Assembly (NCBI RefSeq): GCF_001507595.1
Contig: NZ_LQBQ01000034.1
Span: 186,001-250,000 of the forward strand
Source of the DNA: Ruegeria marisrubri
GTDB taxonomy: Bacteria > Pseudomonadota > Alphaproteobacteria > Rhodobacterales > Rhodobacteraceae
Length of the DNA stretch: 64,000 nucleotides
Reading direction: 5' to 3'
Shown here: one piece after another, positions 17,381 to 25,493 of the stretch
How the letters are laid out: every line of letters begins with the position of its first letter
How positions within the stretch are numbered: the stretch's first letter is position 1
Notes under the pieces: model-generated
Seen by the model: the letters and a program-made list of their open reading frames with translations, nothing else
Database searches by the model: none
What the model was told of the DNA's origin: nothing
Position numbers and translations under genes: made by a program

Positions 17381-18691
17381 TCAGTAGCCGGCAGCTTCCA
17401 TTTCGTCAGCGGCAAGCGCCTGCGCCTTTTCGAGCGCCTCGGCGACCGATTGCTGGCCCGCAAGTGCGGCGGAGATTTCCTGGCCGACCTGAGTTGCGAT
17501 GCCCGCGAACTCGGGAATAGCCACGAACTGGACGCCCGTGTAGGGGACCGGCTTGACCGACGGGTTGGTCGGGTCAGCGGCGTTGATCGATCCCAGGGTC
17601 ATTTCCGCAAAGGGCGCGGCGCTCTGGTATTCCGGATTCTCGTAGAGCGAGGTCCGGGTGCCGGGCGGAACATTGGCCCATCCCTCTTTCGAGGCGACGA
17701 GTGCGGTGTAGTCTTTCGAAGTTGCCCAGGCGACGAATTTCTTGGCCGCGTCAGTGGCATCAGACCCTGCCGGGATCGCCAGGGACCACGCCCAGAGCCA
17801 GTTGCCGCGTTTGCCCAGGCCGTTGTCCGGCGCCAGTGCGAAGCCGACCTTGTCGGCGACGGTCGAGTCGTTGGGGTTGGTCACAAAGGACGCGGCAACG
17901 GTGGCATCGATCCACATACCGCATTTGCCCTGCTGGAACAGCGACAGGTTTTCGTTGAAGCCATTGGTCGAGGCGCCCGGAGGACCGTAGTTGTTCATCA
18001 GGTCCATGTAATAATTGACGGTGGCCGTCCATTCTTCGCCATTGAGTTCCGGCTGCCAGTTCTCGTCAAACCAGCGTGCGCCGAAAGAATTCGACATGGC
18101 GGTCAGGAAGGCCATGTTCTCGCCCCAACCCGCCTTGCCGCGCAGGCAGATGCCGTAGATCTCGTTGTCCTTGTCGGTCATCGCGGCGGCCGCCTGCTTG
18201 ATGAAGTCCCAGGTCGGGGCTGCGGGCATTTCCAGACCGGCCTTCTCCATCAGGTCGGTGCGGTACATGACCATCGAGCTTTCGCCGTAGAACGGCGCGG
18301 CATAGAGTTCGCCGTCCACGGTCAGGCCGCCGCGGATGGCGGGCAACAGGTCGTCGGCATCCCATTCGTCAGGCATGTCGTTCAGCGACACGAGCCAGCC
18401 TTGGCTGCCCCAGATCGGAACCTCGTAGGTGCCGATGGTCATGACGTCGAACTGGCCGCCCTTGGCGGCGATGTCCTGGGTCACGCGCTGACGCAGCACG
18501 TTTTCTTCCAGTGTCACCCATTCCAGTTTGATGTCGGGGTTGGCCGCCGTGAATTCATCGGCCAGACCCTGCATGCGGATCATGTCGCCATTGTTCACGG
18601 TGGCAATTGTGACGGTGGTTTCGGCGAAAGCGCCGCCTGCGGTGACCACCGCCAGAGCCGTCGCGGTGAGAAGTGAATTCTTCAGAGACAT
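17381..18691 (-). CDS. smoE: polyol ABC transporter periplasmic substrate-binding protein
   Basis: A 436-residue extracellular solute-binding protein of family 1. A clear signal peptide (LLTATALAVVTAGGAFA) is followed by the mature start ETTVTIATVNNGDM. Motifs include the hinge-type FQQGKCGMWIDATVAA. GGGAGGA precedes ATG 18691. It delivers sorbitol/mannitol to SmoFG in the periplasm and is the first gene of the operon, so the main promoter lies in the 114-bp gap before it, where a LacI-like operator is seen. Confidence 0.93.
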   Translation of the reverse strand: MSLKNSLLTATALAVVTAGGAFAETTVTIATVNNGDMIRMQGLADEFTAANPDIKLEWVTLEENVLRQRVTQDIAAKGGQFDVMTIGTYEVPIWGSQGWLVSLNDMPDEWDADDLLPAIRGGLTVDGELYAAPFYGESSMVMYRTDLMEKAGLEMPAAPTWDFIKQAAAAMTDKDNEIYGICLRGKAGWGENMAFLTAMSNSFGARWFDENWQPELNGEEWTATVNYYMDLMNNYGPPGASTNGFNENLSLFQQGKCGMWIDATVAASFVTNPNDSTVADKVGFALAPDNGLGKRGNWLWAWSLAIPAGSDATDAAKKFVAWATSKDYTALVASKEGWANVPPGTRTSLYENPEYQSAAPFAEMTLGSINAADPTNPSVKPVPYTGVQFVAIPEFAGIATQVGQEISAALAGQQSVAEALEKAQALAADEMEAAGY

Positions 18692-18759
18692 CCGAGTCCT
18701 CCCTGTATGGATGATGCAGAAGAGAATAGGATATTTCGCGACGCGCAGTCAATTCTTTT

Positions 18760-18773
18760 TTTACGCGCGTCAA
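18760..18773 (+). promoter_or_regulatory. candidate LacI operator upstream of smoE
   Basis: TTTACGCGCGTCAA, symmetric at 6 of 7 pairs with a central CG, the usual LacI-family form. It lies about 70 bp upstream of the smoE start and 33 bp past the end... of the neighbouring lacI gene's stop side, between the two minus-strand genes. A matching site (12 of 14 identical on the opposite strand) precedes the lacI gene at 19856-19869. Confidence 0.55.
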
Positions 18774-18805
18774 TTTTTATGGTTACTGGTCCAGATAACA
18801 AGCGG

Positions 18806-19834
18806 TTAGGCGGACTCCCGCATCACGAGCTTGCCCTCGAATAGGGTCTCTTCACGCGCCGCGGGCCGCCGCTCCGATTCCAAAATTGCAAACAGGGCAC
18901 TGGCAGCGTGATCCGCAATCGCGGAGTAATCCTGCGCAATCGTCGTCAGGGATGGACAGGTAAAGCGCGAGAACGGATGGTCGTCATGACCGGCCACACG
19001 GAGTGTGCAGTCCGGCCCCCGGCCCACGCGGATCCCTTGACGGTAGGCCGCTGACAGCATGCCGATGGCAAGGCGATCGTTGCTGCACAAAACCGTGTTT
19101 GTGGGAAAGACCCTGTCGGCCAGCATTCGCCCCCCTTCGACACTTCCGATCTCCTCGAAGTCCCACCCGTCTCCTTCGGCCTGGAAGATATGCGCAGGGT
19201 GCCCCTGCCGTGCCATCGCCTCCAGATAGGCTTGACGGCGTTTGTTCGCATTCGGGTTCGAGGGCGTTTTCATCTCGAAGAAGCAGGGCGGTTCTCCGCT
19301 TCGGCACAGATATTCAACGACCAATCCTATGCTCTGGAAATTGTCCGTTCCGATGAACGCTTCTCCCGCGCCTTCGATGTTGGCGTCGAACAGCACTAAT
19401 GGCACTTCGCGCGCGAATTCCTGGATGAATTTCCTGTCTGACGCCCGGCCGAACGGTGCAAGGAGAACGCCTGCCGGCTTGAGCGATCTCAAGGAATCCA
19501 GGTTATCGTTCTCCAGTTGTGGGCTGCCATGCGAACTGTGCAAAATCGGACTGTAGCCCGCATCCAGGCAGGCAAGTTCGACTGCGCGCCCGATCTCGGA
19601 AAAAAACGGATCCGCCAAGTAGGGCACGACGATCCCGACGTTCTTGGTCTTGCTCCGGTTCTGGTTCATGGCGAAGACGTTTGGCCGGTAATCGTACTTC
19701 TCGAGCGCCTTCTCGATCCGCTCCCGGGTCGAACGCCTGACACTTTCGGGGTCGTTGAAGAATTTCGACAGGGTCGGGCGAGAGATGCCGCTGATGGCCG
19801 CGAACTCTTCCATGTTTCGTATCTTCTGAGTCAT
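18806..19834 (-). CDS. LacI-family transcriptional regulator of the polyol operon
   Basis: A 342-residue repressor. The N-terminal helix-turn-helix (MEEFAAISGISRPTLSKFFN) with hinge YRPNVFAMNQ is followed by a periplasmic-binding-protein-like sensor starting at VGIVVPYLADPFFSEI. ATG 19834 is preceded by GGGA; a TTG at 19846 would add four residues. It lies directly upstream of smoE on the same strand, and the two putative operators TTT(A/G)CGCGCG(T/G)CAA sit before smoE and before this gene, consistent with control of the operon and of itself. The effector is presumably a polyol or fructose; this is inference. Confidence 0.9.
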   Translation of the reverse strand: MTQKIRNMEEFAAISGISRPTLSKFFNDPESVRRSTRERIEKALEKYDYRPNVFAMNQNRSKTKNVGIVVPYLADPFFSEIGRAVELACLDAGYSPILHSSHGSPQLENDNLDSLRSLKPAGVLLAPFGRASDRKFIQEFAREVPLVLFDANIEGAGEAFIGTDNFQSIGLVVEYLCRSGEPPCFFEMKTPSNPNANKRRQAYLEAMARQGHPAHIFQAEGDGWDFEEIGSVEGGRMLADRVFPTNTVLCSNDRLAIGMLSAAYRQGIRVGRGPDCTLRVAGHDDHPFSRFTCPSLTTIAQDYSAIADHAASALFAILESERRPAAREETLFEGKLVMRESA

Positions 19835-19855
19835 TTCATCCCGCAATCACTAAAC

Positions 19856-19869
19856 TTGCCGCGCGCAAA
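19856..19869 (-). promoter_or_regulatory. candidate LacI operator upstream of the lacI gene
   Basis: On the minus strand it reads TTTGCGCGCGGCAA, matching the smoE upstream site at 12 of 14 positions. It lies 22 bp upstream of the regulator start, suitable for autorepression. Confidence 0.5.
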
Positions 19870-19976
19870 TTTTTTTCTTTTCAATATGAACAAGGCTTGC
19901 GAAAAATCAAGCTTGGCAAGGCTGCCTGCCCTTGGTCCACCAAGGTACATGGCTGAACTGCGCGAAAAGGCCTTTT

Positions 19977-19997
19977 AATAAATCACAGTGATTTATT
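19977..19997. promoter_or_regulatory. perfect 21-bp palindrome, candidate ROK operator
   Basis: AATAAATCAC (19977-19986), a central A, then GTGATTTATT (19988-19997): a perfect 10-bp inverted repeat in AT-rich sequence. It is 63 bp upstream of the ROK regulator start and about 140 bp from the lacI start. ROK repressors such as NagC, Mlc and XylR bind AT-rich palindromes of similar size, so autoregulation of the ROK-kinase-Entner-Doudoroff operon is likely. Confidence 0.65.
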
Positions 19998-20059
19998 TAT
20001 TGACTCGATGACCGGATTGAACCACATTCCCCGCAAAACACGCCACTGACGAAGAATCC

Positions 20060-21286
20060 ATGCAACACGCAACAACGCAGTACGAAGAAGACCTGACCCG
20101 CGTCACCTCCGTGACCGCGCGTGGGTCAAATCAAAGCGGGATGCGTGCCTACAACGAACGCCTTGTCCTGTCTCTGATCCGTCAGTCGGGCGCCCTGGCC
20201 AAGGCGGACATCGCCCGAATGACCGGCCTGTCTGCCCAGACTGTTTCCGTGATCATGCGCTCTCTGGAAGCGGATGGGCTACTTGAAAAAGGCGAGCCCG
20301 TTCGTGGCAAGGTAGGGCAACCCTCGGTGCCCATGCGGTTGAACCGGGAGGGCGCCTTCTTCCTTGGCCTCAAGGTCGGCCGGCGCAGCCTGGATCTTGT
20401 CCTGACGGATTTCCTTGGACAGGTTGTGGACAGGGTCCAAGAGAAACACGCCTACCCTGCTCCCGACAGGGTCGTGGAGTTCGCGCACAAGGCCATCGGT
20501 CAAATTCTCGACCGCCTGCCGCCAGAACACCGAAATCGCGTTGCGGGGTTGGGCATTGCCATGCCGTTTCAACTTTGGGATTGGGCCGAGGCGCTGAGTG
20601 TTGCCCCTTCCGAAATGGCCGGCTGGCGAGACTTTGACATTGCTGCAACAATCCGAGAGCGTTTCGACTTTCCGGTCTATCTCAGCAATGACGCCTCCGC
20701 GGCCTGCGGTGCGGAACTCGTTTTCGGAGACCAGACCAAGCCACGGGATTTTCTCTTCTTCTTCATCGGCTTCTTCGTCGGCGGTGGGCTGGTTCTGGAC
20801 AACATGCTTTATACCGGCCGCACCGGGAACGCAGCGGCGCTCGGGTCCGTGCCGATCAGGATCACGGGCACTACGACCAAGCAACTTGTGGACGTGGCCT
20901 CGCTGGCGGCGCTGGAGAAAACCGTGCTCGTTCATGGCGGCGAAAGCAACTCGCTCTGGGACGACCCGGAAAGTTGGTCCGTTGCCGAGGAAACGCTGAA
21001 TTCTTGGACGGAGGAAGCGGCCAACGGCCTTGCCTGCGCCGCGCTGTCCTCGGCCTGCCTGATCGATTTCGAATGCGTCGTCGTGGACGGGTGGATGCCG
21101 GCTCGGGTGCGGGCCGATCTGGTGGAACGCGTCCAACAGCGGATCGACGCCATTGCCTTGCCCGGCGTCCAGGCGCCGCAGATCCGCGCGGGGAGCATTG
21201 GCGGTGATGCCCGCGCGCTTGGCGCGGCAAGCCTGCCCCTGTCCGAACGGTTCCTCGTGGACCGCAACGCTTTTCTGAAAGGCTGA
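20060..21286 (+). CDS. ROK-family transcriptional regulator
   Basis: A 408-residue repressor of the ROK family. The N-terminal winged helix (NERLVLSLIRQSGALAKADI, then ARMTGLSAQTVSVIMRSLE) is followed by a sugar-kinase-like ROK domain (FFLGLKVGRRSLDLVL; YLSNDASAACGAE). The segment GGGLVLDNMLYTGRTGNAAALG replaces the zinc/kinase signature in part, as in regulators that bind sugar but do not phosphorylate it. It heads the plus-strand operon of kinase, gap, zwf, pgl, edd, eda and pgi, only 4 bp before the kinase. A perfect palindrome lies upstream. The effector is unknown; fructose or a phosphorylated hexose fits the context. Confidence 0.9.
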   Translation: MQHATTQYEEDLTRVTSVTARGSNQSGMRAYNERLVLSLIRQSGALAKADIARMTGLSAQTVSVIMRSLEADGLLEKGEPVRGKVGQPSVPMRLNREGAFFLGLKVGRRSLDLVLTDFLGQVVDRVQEKHAYPAPDRVVEFAHKAIGQILDRLPPEHRNRVAGLGIAMPFQLWDWAEALSVAPSEMAGWRDFDIAATIRERFDFPVYLSNDASAACGAELVFGDQTKPRDFLFFFIGFFVGGGLVLDNMLYTGRTGNAAALGSVPIRITGTTTKQLVDVASLAALEKTVLVHGGESNSLWDDPESWSVAEETLNSWTEEAANGLACAALSSACLIDFECVVVDGWMPARVRADLVERVQQRIDAIALPGVQAPQIRAGSIGGDARALGAASLPLSERFLVDRNAFLKG

Positions 21287-21290
21287 ACCC

Positions 21291-22217
21291 ATGATCTTGT
21301 GTTGCGGAGAAGCCCTGATCGACATGATCCCCGCACCGACCGGGACGGGACGCGACGGGTTCGTTCCCCATTCCGGCGGCGCCGTATTCAATACGGCGAT
21401 CGCGCTGGGGCGCCTCGGTGTACAAACCGGCATGTTGACTGGCTTGTCGACAGACATGTTCGGGCGACAGCTTGCAGATGCGTTGAAAGCCAGCCATGTG
21501 GACACATCGCACATCGTCACCTCGGACCGTCCGACCACCCTGGCGTTCGTACGCCTCATGAACGGTCATGCGACCTATTGTTTTTTCGATGAAAACACGG
21601 CCGGTCGCATGCTGTCAGCAGATGTGATGCCAGCCCTGTCCGCGGAGGTGTCCGCCCTCTACTTCGGGGGGATCAGCCTTGCCTGCGAACCCGGCGCAAA
21701 CGCCTATTCCGCCCTTCTTGAACGCGAGGGTCCCGGCCGTGCGGTCGTTCTGGATCCGAACATCCGCCCCCGATTCATTCGGGACATCGGGCGCTATCGC
21801 AACCGGCTGGACCGCATGGTGGCACTGGCGGACATCATCAAGGTTTCGGACGAAGACCTGAACTGGATTCAGCCTGAACCCCTGTCCCTGCGCGAAAAGG
21901 TCGAGATCCTGCTGCACAAGGGACCATCCGTCGTCATTCTGACCCGTGGCGGCGAGGGCGCGACCGGATTCCTGGCGAACGGTGCGGAAGTTCATGTGCC
22001 TGCGCACCGGACCGAAATCGCCGACACCGTTGGCGCCGGCGACACGTTCAATGCAGGCGTCATGGCAAAACTGTCCGAACTCGGCAAACTGACCAAGTCC
22101 GAACTGGCCGCCTTGTCGCCGGCAACTTTGGAAGAGGCCATGACACACGGCGCAAAGGTCGCGGCCATCACCGTGTCGCGGGTCGGCGCCAATCCCCCAT
22201 GGGCCGGAGAGTTGTGA
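21291..22217 (+). CDS. PfkB-family carbohydrate kinase, probably fructokinase
   Basis: A 308-residue ribokinase-like sugar kinase. It has the N-terminal signature region GEALIDMIPAPTG, the di-glycine substrate motif SGGAVFNTAIALGRLG and the C-terminal catalytic motif DTVGAGDTFNAGVMAKL with the base aspartate. It would phosphorylate fructose to fructose 6-phosphate, which Pgi at the end of the operon turns into glucose 6-phosphate. Fructose is the product of SmoS and MtlK, so fructokinase is the best call; 2-keto-3-deoxygluconate kinase is the alternative. Confidence 0.82.
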   Translation: MILCCGEALIDMIPAPTGTGRDGFVPHSGGAVFNTAIALGRLGVQTGMLTGLSTDMFGRQLADALKASHVDTSHIVTSDRPTTLAFVRLMNGHATYCFFDENTAGRMLSADVMPALSAEVSALYFGGISLACEPGANAYSALLEREGPGRAVVLDPNIRPRFIRDIGRYRNRLDRMVALADIIKVSDEDLNWIQPEPLSLREKVEILLHKGPSVVILTRGGEGATGFLANGAEVHVPAHRTEIADTVGAGDTFNAGVMAKLSELGKLTKSELAALSPATLEEAMTHGAKVAAITVSRVGANPPWAGEL

Positions 22218-22256
22218 ATTGACGGATAGGGACGGCATCATTTTTTTACCGCAGAC

Positions 22257-22270
22257 TGTTAGCGCAAACA
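22257..22270 (+). promoter_or_regulatory. candidate LacI-family operator upstream of gap
   Basis: TGTTAGCGCAAACA is symmetric at 6 of 7 pairs around a central CG. It is different from the TTTnCGCGCG type near smoE. It lies about 38 bp before gap in a 90-bp spacer, the only large gap inside the operon, so gap-zwf-pgl-edd-eda-pgi may have a second promoter controlled by a regulator encoded elsewhere. Confidence 0.45.
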
Positions 22271-22307
22271 CTTCGCCGCGGAAACGGAAACACTCGGAGG
22301 ACAAGAC

Positions 22308-23339
22308 ATGACGATCAAGATTGCCATCAACGGCTTTGGGCGGATTGGCCGGGGCGTGCTGCGCGCCCTGATCGAACAGGGCACGGAAGACATCGCGGTC
22401 GTCGCGATCAACGATCTCGCGCCGCCGAAGAACATCGCCCATCTGCTGAAATACGACAGCGTTCACGGGCGTCTGCGTGAACCGGTGCAAGTGGATGGGG
22501 ATATGCTGATCGTCGGCAACCGCAGGATCCGCCTCACCGCGATCCGCAATCCCGAGGATCTGCCTTGGAGCGATGTCGATGTCGCCTATGAATGCACCGG
22601 CCTCTTCACCACGCGCGAGCAGGCGGCGCTGCATCTGAAGAACGGCTCCAAGCGCGTGCTGATCTCGGCTCCCGGCACCGATGTGGACCGGACCGTGGTC
22701 TACGGCGTCAACCACATGGACCTGACCGCCGGGGACGTGATCGTCTCCAACGCCTCCTGCACCACCAACTGCCTGGCCCCGGTGGCGATGGTTCTGGACC
22801 GCGCCTTCGGCATCAAGACCGGCTACATGACCACGATCCATGCCTTCACCGGCGATCAGCCCAGCCACGACACCAACCACCGCGACCTCTATCGCGCCCG
22901 GGCCGCGTCGATGTCGATGGTGCCCACCTCGACCGGCGCCGCGCGCGCGATCTCCGAGGTTCTGCCGCAGCTCAAGGGCAGGCTGGAAGGATCGGCCGTG
23001 CGGGTGCCCACGCCCAACGTGTCGCTGGTGGATCTCAGCTTCATGCCGGAGCGCCCGGCGACGCGCGACGAGATCAACGCCGCGATCGCCGAGGCCGCCA
23101 GGGGCGAGCTTGCGGGCATCCTGTCCTATGAAGAGGACCCGCTGGTGTCGATCGACTTCAACCACGATCCGCATTCGTCCTGCTTCGCGGCGGCGCAGAC
23201 CTCCGTCACCGAAGGCGGCCTGGTTCGCGTGGTCAGCTGGTACGACAACGAATGGGGCTTCTCGAACCGCATGATCGACACCGGCCGCCGCATCGGCGCG
23301 CTGCTGAACGCCTCCGATCATCTCAAACTGGCGAGCTGA
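22308..23339 (+). CDS. gap: glyceraldehyde-3-phosphate dehydrogenase, type I
   Basis: A 343-residue enzyme that oxidises glyceraldehyde 3-phosphate to 1,3-bisphosphoglycerate in the cytoplasm. The NAD motif is GFGRIG (9-14), D36 in AINDLA favours NAD, and the catalytic cysteine C151 is in SNASCTTNCLAP. A good GGAGG-type site precedes ATG 22308. Its place with Entner-Doudoroff genes fits consumption of the triose phosphate released by Eda. It may be one of several gap genes in the genome. Confidence 0.95.
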   Translation: MTIKIAINGFGRIGRGVLRALIEQGTEDIAVVAINDLAPPKNIAHLLKYDSVHGRLREPVQVDGDMLIVGNRRIRLTAIRNPEDLPWSDVDVAYECTGLFTTREQAALHLKNGSKRVLISAPGTDVDRTVVYGVNHMDLTAGDVIVSNASCTTNCLAPVAMVLDRAFGIKTGYMTTIHAFTGDQPSHDTNHRDLYRARAASMSMVPTSTGAARAISEVLPQLKGRLEGSAVRVPTPNVSLVDLSFMPERPATRDEINAAIAEAARGELAGILSYEEDPLVSIDFNHDPHSSCFAAAQTSVTEGGLVRVVSWYDNEWGFSNRMIDTGRRIGALLNASDHLKLAS

Positions 23340-23343
23340 GCAA

Positions 23344-24795
23344 ATGGTCTCGCGTGTCATCCCGGTGGATCCCTTCGATCTTGTCATCTTCGGCGCGACC
23401 GGAGACCTCGCCCGCCGGAAAATCCTGCCCGGCCTTTTCCACCGCTTCGCGGTAGGACAGATGCCGGAACACGCTCGGATCTTAGGGGCGGCACGGTCGG
23501 ACTTGGACCGCGCCACCTTCCGCGACCTGGTTGGAGAAAGCCTGCTCGAATTTGTGCCCCAGGCGTCCGGGCAGAAGGGGCTGGTGAACCGCTTCCTCGA
23601 AAAGCTCGACTATGTCAGGGTCGATGTCACCGGCACGAAAGGCTGGCCCGAACTTGCCGAACTCATGCGCCCGGATGTGATCCGCGCCTTCTACCTTTCG
23701 GTTTCGCCGACTTTGTTCGGGGCCATCGCCGACAACCTGAACGAACACGGAATCGCAACACCCGACAGCCGGATCGTGGTGGAAAAACCCTTCGGCCATG
23801 ATCTGGCATCGGCCAAGGCCCTGAACGCCGACCTGCTCAACGGTTTCGCGGAACACCAGATCTACCGGATCGACCATTACCTCGGCAAGGAGACCGTGCA
23901 GAACCTGATGGCGCTGCGCTTTGCCAACTCGCTGTGGGAACCACTGTGGAACTCCACACATGTCGATCATGTCCAGATCACGGTGGCGGAAAGCCTCGGC
24001 GTCGAAGGCCGCGGCGGATACTATGACCGCTCGGGCGCCATGCGCGACATGGTGCAGAACCACCTGATGCAGCTTTTGTGCCTGACCGCGATGGAACCGC
24101 CTTCCCGGCTGCATCCAAACGCCGTGCGGGACGAGAAGGTCAAGGTGATCGAGGCGTTGGAACCGGTTGAGCCGGCCGATATCGTCCGCGGGCAATACCG
24201 CGGCAAGGGTGCGGCGGACGGCTATCGCGATCATGCCGGCGATCCCGACAGCCGCACCGAGAGTTTCGTCGCGATGAAAGTGAACATCGGCAACTGGCGG
24301 TGGGCCGGCACGCCGTTCTATCTGCGCACCGGCAAGAAGCTGCGGGCGCGCGCATCGGAGATCGTGGTCATGTTCCGCGACCCGCCGCACATGATGTTCC
24401 CCAAGACCGAAGGCTTGCGCGGCAATGCCCTTATCATCCGCCTGCAGCCGGACGAAGGCATCACCCTGCGCACGACGATCAAAGAGCCGGGGCCGGGCGG
24501 TTTGCGGCTGGCCGAGGTTACGCTCGACATGACCTTTGCCGACGCGCTTGGGCCCCATGCCGAGGCGCAAGACGCCTATGAACGGTTGATCATGGACGTG
24601 ATCCGCGGCGACCAGACCCTGTTCATGCGCGGCGACGAAGTCGAAGCCGCCTGGGCCTGGGCCGATCCGATCATCGCCAACTGGGAGGACGCCCGGCAAC
24701 ATCCCGCGCCCTACGACGCCGGCAGTTCGGGCCCAGAGGACGCACTGATGCTGATGCACCGCGACGGGCGCCGCTGGCGTGAAATCGAGGCGTAA
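23344..24795 (+). CDS. zwf: glucose-6-phosphate 1-dehydrogenase
   Basis: A 483-residue enzyme making 6-phosphogluconolactone from glucose 6-phosphate with NADP or NAD. The N-terminal cofactor motif is GATGDLARRKILP and the active-site signature is RIDHYLGKE, with the catalytic histidine. Length is normal. It starts 4 bp after gap and ends 2 bp before pgl. Confidence 0.96.
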   Translation: MVSRVIPVDPFDLVIFGATGDLARRKILPGLFHRFAVGQMPEHARILGAARSDLDRATFRDLVGESLLEFVPQASGQKGLVNRFLEKLDYVRVDVTGTKGWPELAELMRPDVIRAFYLSVSPTLFGAIADNLNEHGIATPDSRIVVEKPFGHDLASAKALNADLLNGFAEHQIYRIDHYLGKETVQNLMALRFANSLWEPLWNSTHVDHVQITVAESLGVEGRGGYYDRSGAMRDMVQNHLMQLLCLTAMEPPSRLHPNAVRDEKVKVIEALEPVEPADIVRGQYRGKGAADGYRDHAGDPDSRTESFVAMKVNIGNWRWAGTPFYLRTGKKLRARASEIVVMFRDPPHMMFPKTEGLRGNALIIRLQPDEGITLRTTIKEPGPGGLRLAEVTLDMTFADALGPHAEAQDAYERLIMDVIRGDQTLFMRGDEVEAAWAWADPIIANWEDARQHPAPYDAGSSGPEDALMLMHRDGRRWREIEA

Positions 24796-24797
24796 CC

Positions 24798-25493
24798 ATG
24801 CATGAATTCATCGAATATTCAGACCCAGCTCAGCAAGCCGCGGAACTCGCCTCCGTCGTGGCGAAGCAGCTGTCGGACACGTTGGCGCATCAGGAAAAGG
24901 CCACGCTGGCCGTGCCCGGCGGCACGACGCCGGCCCGATTTCTGGCAGAACTTTCAAATGCCGCGCTCGAATGGAACCGCGTTTCGGTCCTGCTGTCCGA
25001 CGAACGCTTCGTTCCCGAAACCGAACCGCGGTCAAACACGCGCCTACTGAGAGAACAGTTCGTCCGAAACGCGGCAGCGGAGGCAACGATCGTGCCGCTA
25101 TACGCCGCCGGAGCAACGCCGGAAAGCGTTCTGGAACAGCTTTCGGCCGGTGTTCGGAAGGTTTCTTTAATCGACGTCTGCGTTCTTGGCATGGGTGCAG
25201 ACATGCACGTGGCGAGCCTATTTCCCGGCGGCGACAACCTCGCCAAGGCGCTGGACGTCGCGGGCCCGGACGTTCTTATCCCGATGCGCGCTTCGGGCGC
25301 GGAAGAACCGCGCGTCTCGCTGACGGCGTCCGCCCTGACAGGCGCGACGCATCTGCACCTGCTGATCAAAGGGCCAGAAAAGCTCGCGGCGCTGCGCCAC
25401 GCCGAAAGCGAAGGCTCTGCCATGCAAGCGCCAGTTCGGATCGTTCTGGGGCGCCGAAACCTGACAGTTCACTACACAAATGGAGGGGAATAA
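24798..25493 (+). CDS. pgl: 6-phosphogluconolactonase (DevB type)
   Basis: A 231-residue glucosamine-6-phosphate isomerase-like lactonase that hydrolyses 6-phosphogluconolactone. Family motifs include [14 protein letters not shown] and [17 protein letters not shown], then [16 protein letters not shown]. The stop codon shares one base with the edd start (TAATG), so translation is coupled. Confidence 0.93.
   Translation: MHEFIEYSDPAQQAAELASVVAKQLSDTLAHQEKATLAVPGGTTPARFLAELSNAALEWNRVSVLLSDERFVPETEPRSNTRLLREQFVRNAAAEATIVPLYAAGATPESVLEQLSAGVRKVSLIDVCVLGMGADMHVASLFPGGDNLAKALDVAGPDVLIPMRASGAEEPRVSLTASALTGATHLHLLIKGPEKLAALRHAESEGSAMQAPVRIVLGRRNLTVHYTNGGE

Noticed and set aside
21615-23516. Long minus-strand frame of 633 codons
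   Set aside because: Antisense to the sugar kinase, gap and zwf genes; composition is arginine/glycine-rich and no domain is seen.
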